A DNA stretch of 64,000 bases from Dromiciops gliroides (taxonomy: Eukaryota > Chordata > Mammalia > Microbiotheria > Microbiotheriidae): the NCBI RefSeq assembly GCF_019393635.1, contig NC_057861.1, forward strand, positions 460,664,330 to 460,728,329. The letters are read 5' to 3'. Of this stretch, positions 43,916-54,309 are shown in pieces. Position 1 is the stretch's first letter. Each line of letters starts with the position of its first letter. Both the position numbers and the translations under genes were made by a program. The notes below the pieces were generated by a model. That model made no database searches. It was not told the DNA's origin and saw nothing but the letters and a program-made list of their open reading frames with translations.

Positions 43916-44471
43916 GGCTTGTACTTGGGTACAAAAAATGGAAATTCACTGGTTTAAGATGGGGGAGGTGTGAAGGAAGGCATAGATAGGCAATAATTGT
44001 TCTGAAAGGGCGTTTTAGTGGCCTTCGTGTCCACTGTGATTCAGCAGTGTGATGTGATAGCCAAAAAAGCTAATTGGATCTTTGACTGCATTAAGAGAGC
44101 TTTAGCTTCCTGGAACTAGGAAGTGATAATCCCATTGTAGTTTGCCCTTGTTAGATCTTATCTAGAGTATTATATTCAATACTAGGCCCTGTGGTTTAAG
44201 ACAAACCTTAATAGGCTTGAGAGTGCCAAGATGGTGGTGGAGGGCCTTGAATCTAAGATATGTGAGGATTAGCTGAAGGAACTGGGTACATTTAGCCTGA
44301 ATGAAAGAAAAGAAGTGCGTGTGGTGGGGATGGGTGGGGGTGGGGGTGGGGAGAGGGCCAAAGTACAGTGATAACTGTGTTCAAGTGGTTGAAAGACTGT
44401 CACTGAGAGAAGGTTTGACACTTGTTCTGTTTGGCCTAGAGTGAAGAATTTGAAACATTGGATTGAAGTTC

Positions 44472-44717
44472 TTGTTCAGTTGTTTTTCAGTCATGTCCAA
44501 CTCTTCAAGACCCCATTTAGGATTTTCTTGGCAAAGTTACAGAAGTCATTTTTCATTTCCTTCTCCAGCTCATATTACAGATGAGGAAACTAAGGCAAAC
44601 AGGGTTAAGTACTTGCCCAGGGTCACACAGCTGGTAAGTGTCTGAGGCCAGGAACTCAGGAAGATAGGTCTTCTGACTCCAGCCTGGGTACTCTACCACT
44701 GTGCCACCTGGCTGTTA
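44472..44717 (-). repeat. MAR1-type CORE-SINE in L3
   Basis: Complete minus copy from cttgttcagttgtttttcag to actgtgccacctggctgtt. Confidence 0.9.
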
Positions 44718-44930
44718 CAAAGAGGCAAATTTAGGCTTGATGTCTGGAGAGATTTCCTAACTTTTACATCTGTTCCAAAGGCCTACTTGGAAGCTGATTG
44801 GTTTCCCCTCTTTGGAGGTCTTCATTCAGAGGCTTGGTATCACTCGAGTATATTATATTGGGGATTACTCTTGTGTATGAGTGCTTGCCGAGGGCCTTTC
44901 TAACTCTTACAATTCAGTGGTTCCGGCTTG

Positions 44931-45350
44931 CAGTTCAGGACTGTTTTGACGTTGAATTTTATACTTCATTAGGCTGGGGATGCTGTTTTAGGAAGATGTA
45001 GGTGTTGATCTCTGCATTTATCTCCAGTTGTTTTTGGCATCTGTTATTTTAGGCTCTTCTGACTGGGGTACTAGGTTAGCATAAATCAGGCTCGTTTTTC
45101 CCTTCTATACTAATTGCAAATGATTTCAAAGAAGGGTGCCTTTATGAAACTTATTAAGTAAAGAAATGCTGGCTTTAGAAAAGCACCAACTAAAAATAAC
45201 TTTCTTTCTCCCTGCTCACAGCCTCCTTCACCCTTCTCTTCTCAGTCCAAAAGGAGATGTTATAGTCCAAAGTAAATTAATTATTTGGGTAAATCTTGAT
45301 GTCATAGACTTTTTAAAGGGTTTGTTCTTTGGCTTAAATATGGTAACATA
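44931..45350. other. Unassigned stretch
   Basis: Nothing recognised. Confidence 0.4.
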
Positions 45351-45354
45351 TGTT

Positions 45355-45625
45355 AAAATTTTTTTCCAGTTACATGTAAAAAATTTTAATATTCATTAAA
45401 AAATTTTTGAGTTCCAAATTCTCTCCATCTCGTTCCTCCTCATTGAGAAGGCAAGCAATTTGATATAGGTTATACATGTGTAGTCATGCAAAACATATTT
45501 CCATATTAGTTGTGAAAGAAAACAGACCAAAAAAACCAGAAGAAAAATAAAGTAAGTTAAAAAAAAATTTGCTTTGATCTGCATTCCGACTCTATCAGTT
45601 CTTTCCCTGGAGGGGGATAGAGTAA
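45355..45625 (-). repeat. L1 3' end
   Basis: ttccagttacatgtaaaaaa, gagttccaaattctctccat, gaaggcaagcaatttgatat, ttctttccctggagggggat. Confidence 0.88.
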
Positions 45626-45960
45626 ATATGGAAATACATTAAGAGTACATAAACTAAATCAGTCATTCTGAATGACCTATATCTAGCGGCTCAGCTCTAC
45701 TTGTAAAGTTCCATTTTTTTTCAGATTTGAATTAATTTAGGAATATTCCACAATTTTCAGGCAATCGTAGGAGTTTTAGGCAGTAAATTAGGTATTTATA
45801 GGCGTTAAGGCAGCATTATGTCTTTAATCATCGATATAACTAGATAGAGCATTCCTTCTAGGAATAGGGTACTAAAAGCATCACTCTTTTGCCGTAAAAA
45901 TTATGAACAGGTTAGCCTTTAACTTTGCGACATAGTATATGTAAATAATCAACAATATCA
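45626..45960. other. Unassigned stretch
   Basis: Nothing recognised. Confidence 0.4.
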
Positions 45961-45964
45961 GCTA

Positions 45965-46190
45965 GTTTTTCTATGTCACTTAAAGGGTTAGAAAGCATTT
46001 TACAAATATTTCATTTTGTGCCCTCATGGTAACCCTGGGAGGTAGGTGCTATTATTGTCCCCATTTTACAGATGAAGGAACTGAGGTAGATAGGTTAAGT
46101 GACTTGCCCAGGATCATTCAGCTGGTAATTGTCTGAGGTAGGATTTGAATTCAGATCTTTCTGACTCTGGATCCTCTGGCCACCTAGATG
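45965..46190 (-). repeat. MIR/THER-type CORE-SINE
   Basis: cctgggaggtaggtgctatt, ccattttacagatgaaggaa, ctgaggtaggatttgaattc. Confidence 0.82.
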
Positions 46191-46424
46191 AACTAGGAGA
46201 TTCTCTCTTTCATCTCCTCTCCACCCCCATTTCTTCTCTCTCCCATCCCTTAAAGAGTTCAGGAGACAGTGCACAAGGAGTAGGACACTTGTTAAATGGA
46301 GTAGAGTAGAAGCTGGACTAGAACAGGAATCAGAAGTCTGGGTCTTAGCTCTGGCTTTGTCACTGTGAGACTATGAAACCATAAGCAAATCGGTTACTTC
46401 TCTATTTTGTATTATGTTATGAGA

Positions 46425-46738
46425 GGGGCAGCTAGGTGGCATGGTGGATAGAGCACTAGCCCTGGAGTCAGGAAGACCTGAGCTCAGATCTCACCTCAGA
46501 CACTTAATGGCTGTGTGACACGGGGCAAGTCACTTAACCCCAATTGCCTTAGATATCCGGGGGCCATCTTCAGTTATCCTGATGTGTATCTTGCCACTGG
46601 ACCCAGATGGCTCTAGAGGAGAGAGTGAGGTTGATGACTTTGCACAGCCCTTCCTCACTTAAATCCAGCTCACTGCAAGTCATGACATCACCTCCATGTC
46701 ATGTTCCTCTTTGAGAATGAAGAAAAACAACAACAATA
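46425..46738 (+). repeat. Chimeric SINE: CORE-SINE head and RTE-like tail
   Basis: 46425-46553 is a tRNA-type head plus CORE (ggggcagctaggtggcatgg to cttaaccccaattgcctta). 46554-46738 is a different tail: ccagatggctctagaggaga, ttaaatccagctcactgcaag, catgtcatgttcctctttgag, then caacaacaa. The last about 40 bp resemble the 3' end of the RTE copy at 11.13 kb read on its own strand, as expected if RTE enzymes copy it. ttatgaga flanks both ends. Confidence 0.8.
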
Positions 46739-46749
46739 TTATGAGACCA

Positions 46750-46990
46750 GAAGTCATAGAATCATGGGATTCTCTCTCTAGGGCTGGGAGGGGTCTCAGA
46801 CACTATTTAGACCTGACTCATCATTTTACAAATGAAGAAACCCAGGCCTAGGAGTTTAAATGATTTCCTCAAGGTCACAAAGGTAATAAGCTTCAGAGGT
46901 GAGATTTGAACCAGGGTCTTCTGATTCCAGAATCTGTGCTCTTTCTACTGTATCAAACTGACTACATCTTTCACAACCATAGGGCATGGT
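46750..46990 (-). repeat. MIR/THER-type relic
   Basis: tcatagaatcatgggattct, aatgaagaaacccaggcct, gagatttgaaccagggtc. Confidence 0.75.
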
Positions 46991-47084
46991 GATGAATGCT
47001 CTTCTTTTCATCTCAGATATCTGCAGGGCAGTCAGAAAAATATGGGTTTCTGTTCCAGACAAGGTAGCCCTAGTAATAATAATA

Positions 47085-47372
47085 GTTTACAAAAAATAAT
47101 AATGTTTACAAAGCACTTACTATGAGCCAAGCATTTTGCTAAGCACTTTATAATTATTGTGGCATTTGATCCTCACAACAATCCTGGGAGGTGGGTGATA
47201 TTATTATTATTCCCATTTGACTGATGAGGAAACTGAGGCAAACAGGGATTAAGTGACTCACACAGGGCAGTGAACCAGTAAGTGCCTGAGGCTGAATTTG
47301 AACTCAGGTTTAAGTGAAATTCCTGACTCCAGGCCCAGAGTTCTATCCATTGCATCATCTAGCTGCCCCCTA
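47085..47372 (-). repeat. MIR/THER-type CORE-SINE
   Basis: gcacttactatgagccaagc, caatcctgggaggtgggtga, gatgaggaaactgaggcaaa, tgcatcatctagctgcccc. Confidence 0.82.
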
Positions 47373-47408
47373 GAACCTTTCCTACACGTTAGAATTGGGG
47401 AAGACTAA

Positions 47409-47769
47409 TGTAATGATTGGAATGATGCCACCTGCTGGAGACTTACTTTAGGAAAGCTCTGCCATGAGGAGAAAGCCTCTGAGGGCAAGGCTACGTAGCT
47501 TTTCTTTGGTGTCAGGAAGTGACATTTGCTTGTGGGAGGAAAAGGGGGCAAGGTGGATGCTCTGGCTCTCTTTCATGTGGACTCTGGCGGAGAGTGGAGC
47601 TCTCTCCCTTTAATAGATAGATGAATCTAGGCCTTTCTCTTTCTCTTCACCAAATTCCTATTCTCCTTAATAAATGCTTAAATGTCTAACTCTTGCTAAA
47701 GCTTATAATTTATTGGCGACGACTCATTAGATATTTTAGACAGACTAGCTAGAATTTTAGCCCCTTACA
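47409..47769 (+). mobile_element. Solo LTR of a marsupial retrovirus (fossil)
   Basis: A 361-bp unit beginning TG (tgtaatgattgg) and ending CA (ccccttaca), with an AATAAA signal near 47671. ctaa occurs immediately before (47405-47408) and after (47770-47773). A 4-bp duplication is typical of class I (gamma-type) retroviruses. No internal region is present, so it is a solo LTR left by recombination. Ends look sharp, suggesting moderate age. Confidence 0.75.
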
Positions 47770-47773
47770 CTAA

Positions 47774-48310
47774 GAAATTTCAGTACCTTTCTAGAAATGG
47801 GTAGTTCCTTTGTCCCCAAAAAAGCCTTTCATGGGTTGGCCGAGTATAAGCTGATATCAGCCCGCTGCCTCAGGATTTTGGGTCAGAGTTCTCCAGAACT
47901 TTGGCGAATAGGACTCAAATTCTGTGGTAACTGATCCAATGTGGCTCACACTGGATATTCTCCTGGGAGCTGATGGAGAAAAGCCATACTCAGAGGTTTG
48001 CAGGGGAAGTTGGCAGGGGAAGAGGTCCATGGGAAAGAAATGTGGGGTGGAGGTACATAAGGTTTATGATTGTGGAAGATGTAATCTCTAAGCCTGGGCT
48101 TGACCTGAGAATTGTAGATTTTTAGGCTTGAATGATAATGAGTTAGGTGATAAAATCATAGTTGGAAAAGGAATTGGTAGGAATTAGTTGAGATAAAGAG
48201 TAGGAAAGATGAATAGAGAAATTGACATCAATCAACATTTATTAAGCTTCCTGCCATGTGCCAGGAACTTTGCTAAGTGCTGAGCCACATTTGGAGGACC
48301 TAGGAGATGT
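47774..48310. other. Mostly unassigned, with an L2 3' relic
   Basis: 48225-48290 (atcaatcaacatttattaag, tgccaggaactttgctaag) is a reversed L2 3' end. The rest is unrecognised. Confidence 0.5.
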
Positions 48311-48311
48311 G

Positions 48312-48517
48312 AGGGGCAGCTAGGTGGAGCAGTGGATAGATACATTGTGACTTCAGAGACTAAGGAGCTATGTGATCTTGGGCAAGTCACTTAACTCTGC
48401 TTTGTTTCCTCATCTGTAAATGAGCCGGAGAAGGAAATGGCAGATCACATCAGTATGTTTGCCAAGAAAACCCCAAATGGGGTCACGAAGAGTCAGACAT
48501 GACTGAACAATGAAGTG
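48312..48517 (+). repeat. MAR1-type CORE-SINE
   Basis: Plus copy with a deletion in the CORE: ggggcagctaggtggagcag, gatcttgggcaagtcactta, aaaccccaaatggggtcacg, agtcagacatgactgaacaa. Confidence 0.9.
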
Positions 48518-48742
48518 AGGATGTTATCATATGATCAGGTCATCCCAATACGCAGAATCTGTTTGCGGTCAGTCTCATTGGCTTCTTTCATGCTCAGGCA
48601 GAATATTTTATTCTAGCTGCTAATATAAAAACAGTCTACTTCACTCTGTGTCACCTCCACAGTATTTCCTGACTTGTGGTCATTTTCATTTTCCTGTGAT
48701 TGTATATTGATAAGCAAGTGAGTTAAAAATGAATGCTTCTTT

Positions 48743-48891
48743 GGGCAGCTATGTGGCTCAGTAGATAAAGCACCAGCCCTGGAGTCAGGAGGACCTGAGT
48801 TCAAATCCAGCCTGAGACACTTGACAGTTACTAGCTGTGTGACCCTCGGCAAGTTACTTAATCCCAATTGCCTCACTTCCCTCCTCCAAAA
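48743..48891 (+). repeat. WSINE1-like SINE
   Basis: Plus copy flanked by aatgcttcttt on both sides. Confidence 0.9.
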
Positions 48892-49094
48892 AAAATGCTT
48901 CTTTAAAATTACAAATTTAACATAAATAAGGATAAAGCATTCATTTGTTGAGAGGAAAAAGAAAATACCGAAGGGCATTTCTAAAAACAATGGAAAGAAT
49001 AAAAACTAAGTTAAATTGCAGGTTACTGTTTGAGATTCATGGTCTTGAAGCTTGGAGACTTAATGATTACTCTGAGAATTCTTCTCAGAGTAAT

Positions 49095-49376
49095 TGTCAT
49101 TTCTTATAGCACAATAATATTCCATCACCTTCATATACCACAGCTTGTTTAGCCATTCCCCAATTAATGGGCATTCCTTTGATTTCCAATTCTTAGCCAC
49201 CACAAAAAGAGCTGTTATAAATATTTTGTACTAATAGGTCTTTTTCTCTTTTGGGGGAAATCTTTGGGTTATAAACCTAGCAGTGGCATTGCTGAATCAA
49301 AGGATCTGCACAGTTCTATAGCCCTTTGGGCATACTTCCAAATTGCTCTCCAGAATGGTTGGATCTTTTCACAACC
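49095..49376 (-). repeat. L1 ORF2 end fragment
   Basis: Reversed L1: aatattccatcaccttcat, gccattccccaattaatggg, gcatacttccaaattgctct. The 3' UTR is missing. Confidence 0.88.
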
Positions 49377-49387
49377 AGGAACTTAGA

Positions 49388-49580
49388 TTAGAGAGTTGTC
49401 AAACAGGTGGCTCCCTGGCCTGCAAGCACAAGCAGATGAAAATGTAATTGGGAAATATTGAACAGAATAAATAAAAATACAACCAAACATAGATAATATG
49501 TGGTTTTCTAAGTCATCATATGACTGGCAGGAATCCTTACACATGGTTTAGTGGTCCCTGTCACCACTGGCTTAGGTTAC
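49388..49580 (+). mobile_element. hAT-like MITE, near complete
   Basis: About 190 bp from agttgtcaaacaggtggctc to gtccctgtcaccactggc, with facing GTGTCAAA-type ends and an internal gaaaatgtaattgggaaat / gtggttttctaagtcatcat. The split copy at 30793-32190 shares all these parts. Confidence 0.65.
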
Positions 49581-49925
49581 CCATGTCCTTCCCCTTACCC
49601 AACTAAGGCATTTGTCACTCATTTTGAGGTCACTGTCATTATTTCAATCTCTTTGTGTTGTGGAATAAAGTCCATAGGGAACTTGATTTGTACTTGAAAC
49701 TGATTCTGAAGTAGTGCTGATTGTTAGTCTCTGAGTATAAGGAACAAACTGAAACAACAGCCTAGCTTCCATCTGTGTTATTTAGGAGGTGCTAAGAGAT
49801 TTGGTCACTTTCCCAGATGGAGCTGGGGGAAAACTCCATTAAGAATGGAGTGAATAAAGGAGAGAGGAGAGAATACTGTCTGGTCTGGAGTCTTTAAAAA
49901 AAACAAAACAAATCTAATTTACCTT
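49581..49925. other. Unassigned stretch
   Basis: Nothing recognised. Confidence 0.4.
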
Positions 49926-49929
49926 TAAA

Positions 49930-50165
49930 TTTGATCTGATTTTAAATGTTGACATATTTTGTTTTTTTTCACTCACATTTTCCAGAGAGCCATTCATGAT
50001 AAGAGAAGAAAAAAAATCCAGTTCAGCAAAACCAACTGATAAATTTTAAAAGTCTGACATTATTTGTAGCAATATAAGAAGGCTGGGTTCTATTTTAATT
50101 GAATTGCCAAGTGGGGAAGTACTTCAGTTTCAAACCTATAATTTCATTGTTGTAGGAGACTTAGT
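49930..50165 (-). repeat. L1-like 3' relic, copy 1
   Basis: Shares with 51670-51945 the order: cattttccagagagcca, gataagagaagaaaaaa, aaaagtctgacattatttgt, gaattgccaagtggggaagt. Probably an L1 3' UTR variant. Confidence 0.55.
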
Positions 50166-50284
50166 TGCTTGTTGCGACCCGCTTAGTTGCTTTTGGCTTT
50201 ACCACGTCTTTTATTTTATCCCTACAAGAAATACATCATAATAAAAGTTGAATATGGTCATATAAGTTCTTAGCTGAACACTCT

Positions 50285-50470
50285 TCTAATAATAACTCAC
50301 ATTTATAAACTACTTTAAGCTTTGAAAAACACTGTTCCAAACAACCTTTCAAGGTAAGTAGTTGCAAGTATTATTATCTTCCCTTTACAGATGAAAACAA
50401 CTGAGCCTCACAAAGTGACTTACCCACGGTCCCATAACTAATAAGTGTCAGAGGTGGGATTTGTACCCGA
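50285..50470 (-). repeat. MIR-type CORE-SINE
   Basis: tttataaactactttaagct, cagatgaaaacaactgagcc, aataagtgtcagaggtggga. Confidence 0.7.
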
Positions 50471-50599
50471 TGTTTTCCTTTTCTGTGTGTGGATTACTGG
50501 TTCTAGTAAGACTGTGTTGTGGTATAGTGGAAGCCCTGCAAACAGGCCCAGCCCAAAGGTATATGTGGTGTGGGACCATGACCAAGTTACTTCCGAATT

Positions 50600-50692
50600 T
50601 TCTTTCTCCTTATAGGAGTGCCTTTTTTTGTGTCCCCAGTGCTTAGCATGGTGCCTGGCACATAGGAGGCACTTAATAAATGCTTATTGACT
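50600..50692 (+). repeat. L2 3' end
   Basis: ccagtgcttagcatggtgcc, cttaataaatgcttattgac. Confidence 0.88.
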
Positions 50693-50734
50693 GATAATAT
50701 TACCTCTTAGGATTGTGTGCAAAGGTCTCTGTAA

Positions 50735-51005
50735 ATCAGCATAATTGGTAGCATGCTGGATTTGAAATGAGGCAGACTGGAGCTCAAATTGTACACTTAT
50801 TTGCTGTGGAATCCAGGGCAAGTAACCTAACCTCTCTCTGGTGCAGTTTTCCTAGCTTTAAAGGGGGTGTGTGGGGGGGTAATACTAGTACCTACCTCCT
50901 AGAGATATTACAAGGATCAAATGTGATGTTTTGTGTGTGTGTGTGTAGCTTTGTAAACTTTAAAAAGCTATATAAACGCTAAGTATTATTATATAAATGT
51001 GAGTT
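50735..51005 (+). repeat. MIR/THER-type CORE-SINE
   Basis: gcatgctggatttgaaatga, tccagggcaagtaacctaac, gtacctacctcctagagat, with a (TG)n in the 3' part. Confidence 0.8.
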
Positions 51006-51065
51006 GTTATTATGGTGCTGTGACGTTTAAAATCTAATGTGTGCTCACCTTTTTTCTGTCCCCAG

Positions 51066-51641
51066 TGTAGGGCAAACTAGGTAGGGTTTACTTATAAATT
51101 AGAAGCCTTAGTTTGGCATTAAGCACTTATTAAAGAGTAAAGAGAGAACATGTGGAGTTCAGAAAGATACTAAAGCCTATTTACCCTAAGAGTTCAGCCT
51201 GGCCTCCTCCTTCTCGTCTGCCACCAACACAAGGTTCCAGCCATGAAAGAGAAAGAGCCAGAGAGCCAGCAGCACTTCCTATTTCCTGTCTCCCTCCCCA
51301 GGAAGAGGCCCTTCTTCAGTGTCTTCCATATCCATTGGTTCACTGGACATGAGGGTGGTCTCATTGTTGAGTTCAAAGTCCTCAGCTTCTGAGAACAATA
51401 CCCTCTTAAGGGCCGGCCAAGTGTGGTTTCAATTTAATTAACTTTAAGTGGGTTAGTCAATTACTTTCAGTCAGTCTCACTTAATTCAGTCAATCTAGAT
51501 CAATCTCCTCTGGTTAGGGCCTTTAGGAGTTGGCAAATCTCACAGCACATAGTGTATTTATTGCTCAGGTCACCAGAGCATGGCAATAGAGACTTCTGTG
51601 CCTCATGTGGGGGTGATATTTGGTTCAATTTTTTTCTAACA
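51066..51641 (-). mobile_element. Probable solo LTR, minus strand (fossil)
   Basis: Read on the minus strand the unit starts tgttagaaaaa at 51641 and ends ccctaca at 51066, with an AATAAA signal (plus strand gtatttattgctc near 51560). Length about 576 bp with TG/CA ends. No internal coding region. A flanking duplication is not clear, so boundaries are tentative. The AAs in the + strand frame at 51152-51352 are not a gene. Confidence 0.55.
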
Positions 51642-51669
51642 TTCTCAAATCCCTGATAGTCCTATATTA

Positions 51670-51945
51670 GTTTTATTTCCCCCCTTTTAATTACTTTTTA
51701 TTGATATTTTTTCAATCACCTACATTTTCCAATATAGCCCTTCCATAGAGCCACCAATAATAAGAGAAGAAAAAAGAAGAAAAACCAGTTTAGTAAATCC
51801 AATGAATTTTAAAAGTATGGCATTATTTGTAGTGATATAGGAAGGTTGGGTTCAGTTTTAATTGAGTTGCCAAGTAGGAAAGTGCTGCAGAGTTTCAAAA
51901 CTGTAGTTTCATCAGTGTTGCAGCCTTTTAATTGCTTGCTTGCCT
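51670..51945 (-). repeat. L1-like 3' relic, copy 2
   Basis: Parallels 49930-50165 along its length (aatcacctacattttccaat, taataagagaagaaaaaag, aaaagtatggcattatttgt). Confidence 0.55.
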
Positions 51946-52074
51946 GGGAAAAGTTTCTTATTCCTCTGTCCAAAGGTTGGACAACAGTGACCTTATAGTT
52001 AGAAGAAATGTGGGCACAGGCTCAAAAGATTTTTGTTTTACTTGAACTGTTTTACCATTTTAAAAAAGTGAATC

Positions 52075-52222
52075 GGGGTCAGCTAGGTGGCACAGTGGAT
52101 AAAGCACAAGCCCTGGATTCAGGAGAACCTGAGTTCAAATCCGGCCTCAGACACCTGACACTTACTAGCTGTGTGACCCTGGGCAAGTCACTTAACCCTC
52201 ATTGCCCCACCAAAAAAAAAAA
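52075..52222 (+). repeat. WSINE1-like SINE
   Basis: Plus copy with A tail; aaaaagtgaa flanks both sides. Confidence 0.92.
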
Positions 52223-52254
52223 AAAAAGTGAACATTAATACCAAGTGGTGAAAT

Positions 52255-52530
52255 TTTAGCTTCAAAAGTTCATCTAGCTCATAGAGCCTTGTGGTCAAGG
52301 GCTCAGTCTGATAAACTGTTGGGAGAAAGATAGTTTGAAGTGACTCGATAGAGCCAGTACAAATCCTACTTCAGACATAGTTATGTGACCATGGACAAGT
52401 CATTTTAACATCTCTTAGGTTCAGAAAGGGAGAATAATACTTGTAATTACCTACGTTGAGAAGATTGTTTGGAGCAAAGTTCTTTTCAAATCTTAAAGCG
52501 CTATATAAATTATTAGAAGGAATTTCCAAC
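52255..52530 (+). repeat. MIR/THER-type relic
   Basis: cttgtggtcaagggctcagt, gaccatggacaagtcatttt, cttaaagcgctatataaat. Confidence 0.65.
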
Positions 52531-52555
52531 TAAGAACATATGTGATTATATTCTC

Positions 52556-52709
52556 TTTTTTCTTTCTTTTTTTGTTTTGTAGGGCAATGAGGTTTAAGTG
52601 ACTTGCCCAGGGTCACACAGCTAGTGTCAAGTATCTGAAGCCAGATTTGAATTCAGGTCCTCCTGAATCCAGGGCCAGTGCCTTATCCACTGCTCCACCT
52701 AGCTGCACC
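52556..52709 (-). repeat. WSINE1-like SINE
   Basis: Minus copy; atgtgattatattct at left and atgtgactatattct at right. Confidence 0.92.
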
Positions 52710-52880
52710 CAATGTGACTATATTCTTAAAAGACTCTCTATGCTGTTCAACTTTCAGTGACTTTATGAGGGCATTCCATAGGGAGCTTGGATGGAGAATC
52801 TGAGGAGCTAGCAGCACACAATATCTTTTAGGAAAGACTGTTTCCTGTGTTTATTGAAAAGACAAAAAAGGACTATTTCT

Positions 52881-53207
52881 TTTTTTATTATCATAAAAGT
52901 ATTTTATTATTTTCCAGTTACATGTAAAGATAGTTTTCAACATTTGTTTTCATAAGATTTTTAGTTCCAAATTTTTCTCCTTCCCTTCCCAAGACAGAAA
53001 GCAATCTGATATAGGTTATGTATGTATAATCACATTAAACATATTTCTGCATTATTCATGTCGTGAAAGAAGAATCAGAACAAAAGGGAAAAACCTTAAA
53101 AAAGAAAAGAAAACATACAAAAAAAGTAGAAACAGTATGGTTCAATCTGCATTCAGAAGCCACAGTTCTTTTTTCTGGATGTGAAGAGCATTTTCCATCA
53201 TGAGTCC
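52881..53207 (-). repeat. L1 3' end, minus strand
   Basis: Reversed 3' UTR (aagtattttattattttcca, gacagaaagcaatctgatat) with 16-bp duplication aaaaaggactatttct (52865-52880 and 53208-53223). Close to consensus, so young. Confidence 0.93.
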
Positions 53208-53223
53208 AAAAAGGACTATTTCT

Positions 53224-53399
53224 GAGGGAAAATATGAACATGCTCAATGATTAAAGTCTCTCCAAAGTGAATTAAAGTGAGATCAAATATCCAGATAAGT
53301 GAAGAGTTGTTAAACGCTGATATTTTAATCATCTGAGGTGACCTGGGCTCATTTATTAATGAGAAGAGATTTCAAATTTACTAATGAGAAGAAATTTTC
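53224..53399. other. Unassigned stretch
   Basis: Nothing recognised. Confidence 0.4.
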
Positions 53400-53590
53400 A
53401 ACTAACCCTAGATTGGTACAGAATTTAGCTGCGTGATCCAGGGAAGTCACTTAACCTCTTTCTGCTTCAGTTTCCTCAACTGTAAAAAGGGGATAATAAC
53501 AGCACCTACTTAGCCGGTTGTTGATAGGATCAAATGAGATATTTGTAAAGTGCTTAGCACAGTGCCTGGCAGTGGGCACTCTAAATGCTC
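53400..53590 (+). repeat. MIR-type CORE-SINE
   Basis: gcgtgatccagggaagtcac, tcagtttcctcaactgtaaa, and an L2-like 3' end gtgcttagcacagtgcctgg, as MIR elements have. Confidence 0.85.
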
Positions 53591-53609
53591 ATTCCTTTGC
53601 ATCCCTTCC

Positions 53610-54300
53610 ACTCTCCTTCCTTTTCATGTCTTATTGCTACTCATTTGTCAGGTCTTATTGATTCTACTTGCACGTATATCTCTTTTGTTAAAAACCACCC
53701 TCAAGGTTTAGATCCTCATCACATCTTCAGTGGCTTACTGGAATAGTCCCCTGAAAGGTCTTCCTCTTTTCAGTCTTTTCCCTTCACAGAAATAATCTCC
53801 CTAAGACACAGTACTGACTTTCACTCCCCTGCTCAAAAACTTTCAATGGCTTTTCATTGCCTCTGGGATAAAATACAATCTCCTCAGACTGGCATGTAAG
53901 GCCTACTGTAATCTCCCTCCTACCTACCTTGCCAGACTTATTTCATACGACTGCCCATCATGAATTCAGCTTCCTAGATGATTGGACTTGACGTTGTGTT
54001 CATTCACCACCCCTCATGTCTCCACAACTCAGAATAATGGTTTTCCTTCAATCCTTTGCTCAGATGCTATCTGCTCTGTGAATTCTTCTCTGACCTATAC
54101 CCTCCCCCCTTCTCTTATCACTTTCTCCTTTTTCATTTTAACTTGTAAAATATTTGTTTAGATACATCTTGTATTTTTCATCTACCTCCCACCCCCACCA
54201 ATTTGATGAAAACTCTTTGAGGGAAAGGGCTTTTTATATGTTTGTTCTACTGCCTTTCCCTGCTGCTGGATCTGTATTTAATCAATGTAGAAACTTCTTG
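53610..54300 (+). repeat. L2 LINE ORF2 end, + strand
   Basis: actttcactcccctgctcaa, aatggcttttcattgcctct, ggataaaatacaatctcctc, ggcatgtaaggcctactgt. Ancient. Confidence 0.82.
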
Positions 54301-54309
54301 GTTGCTTGG

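Larger units (their letters stand above)
43020..44930 (+). pseudogene. L3/CR1-type LINE, RT to 3' end
   Basis: Conceptual reading on the + strand shows YRP.SLT near 43035, the VVHLDFSQAFDKVS motif near 43235-43275, an F.DN.KVGG block near 43675, then KANWIFDCIKRALAS...EVI.PL..ALVR..LEY at 44070-44180. The 3' end has ttggaggtcttcattcagag and ctttctaactcttacaattc, as in CR1-family 3' regions. Many stops and frameshifts make it long dead. It is interrupted at 43446-43600, 43797-43915 and 44472-44717. Ancient and mammal-wide. Confidence 0.8.
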
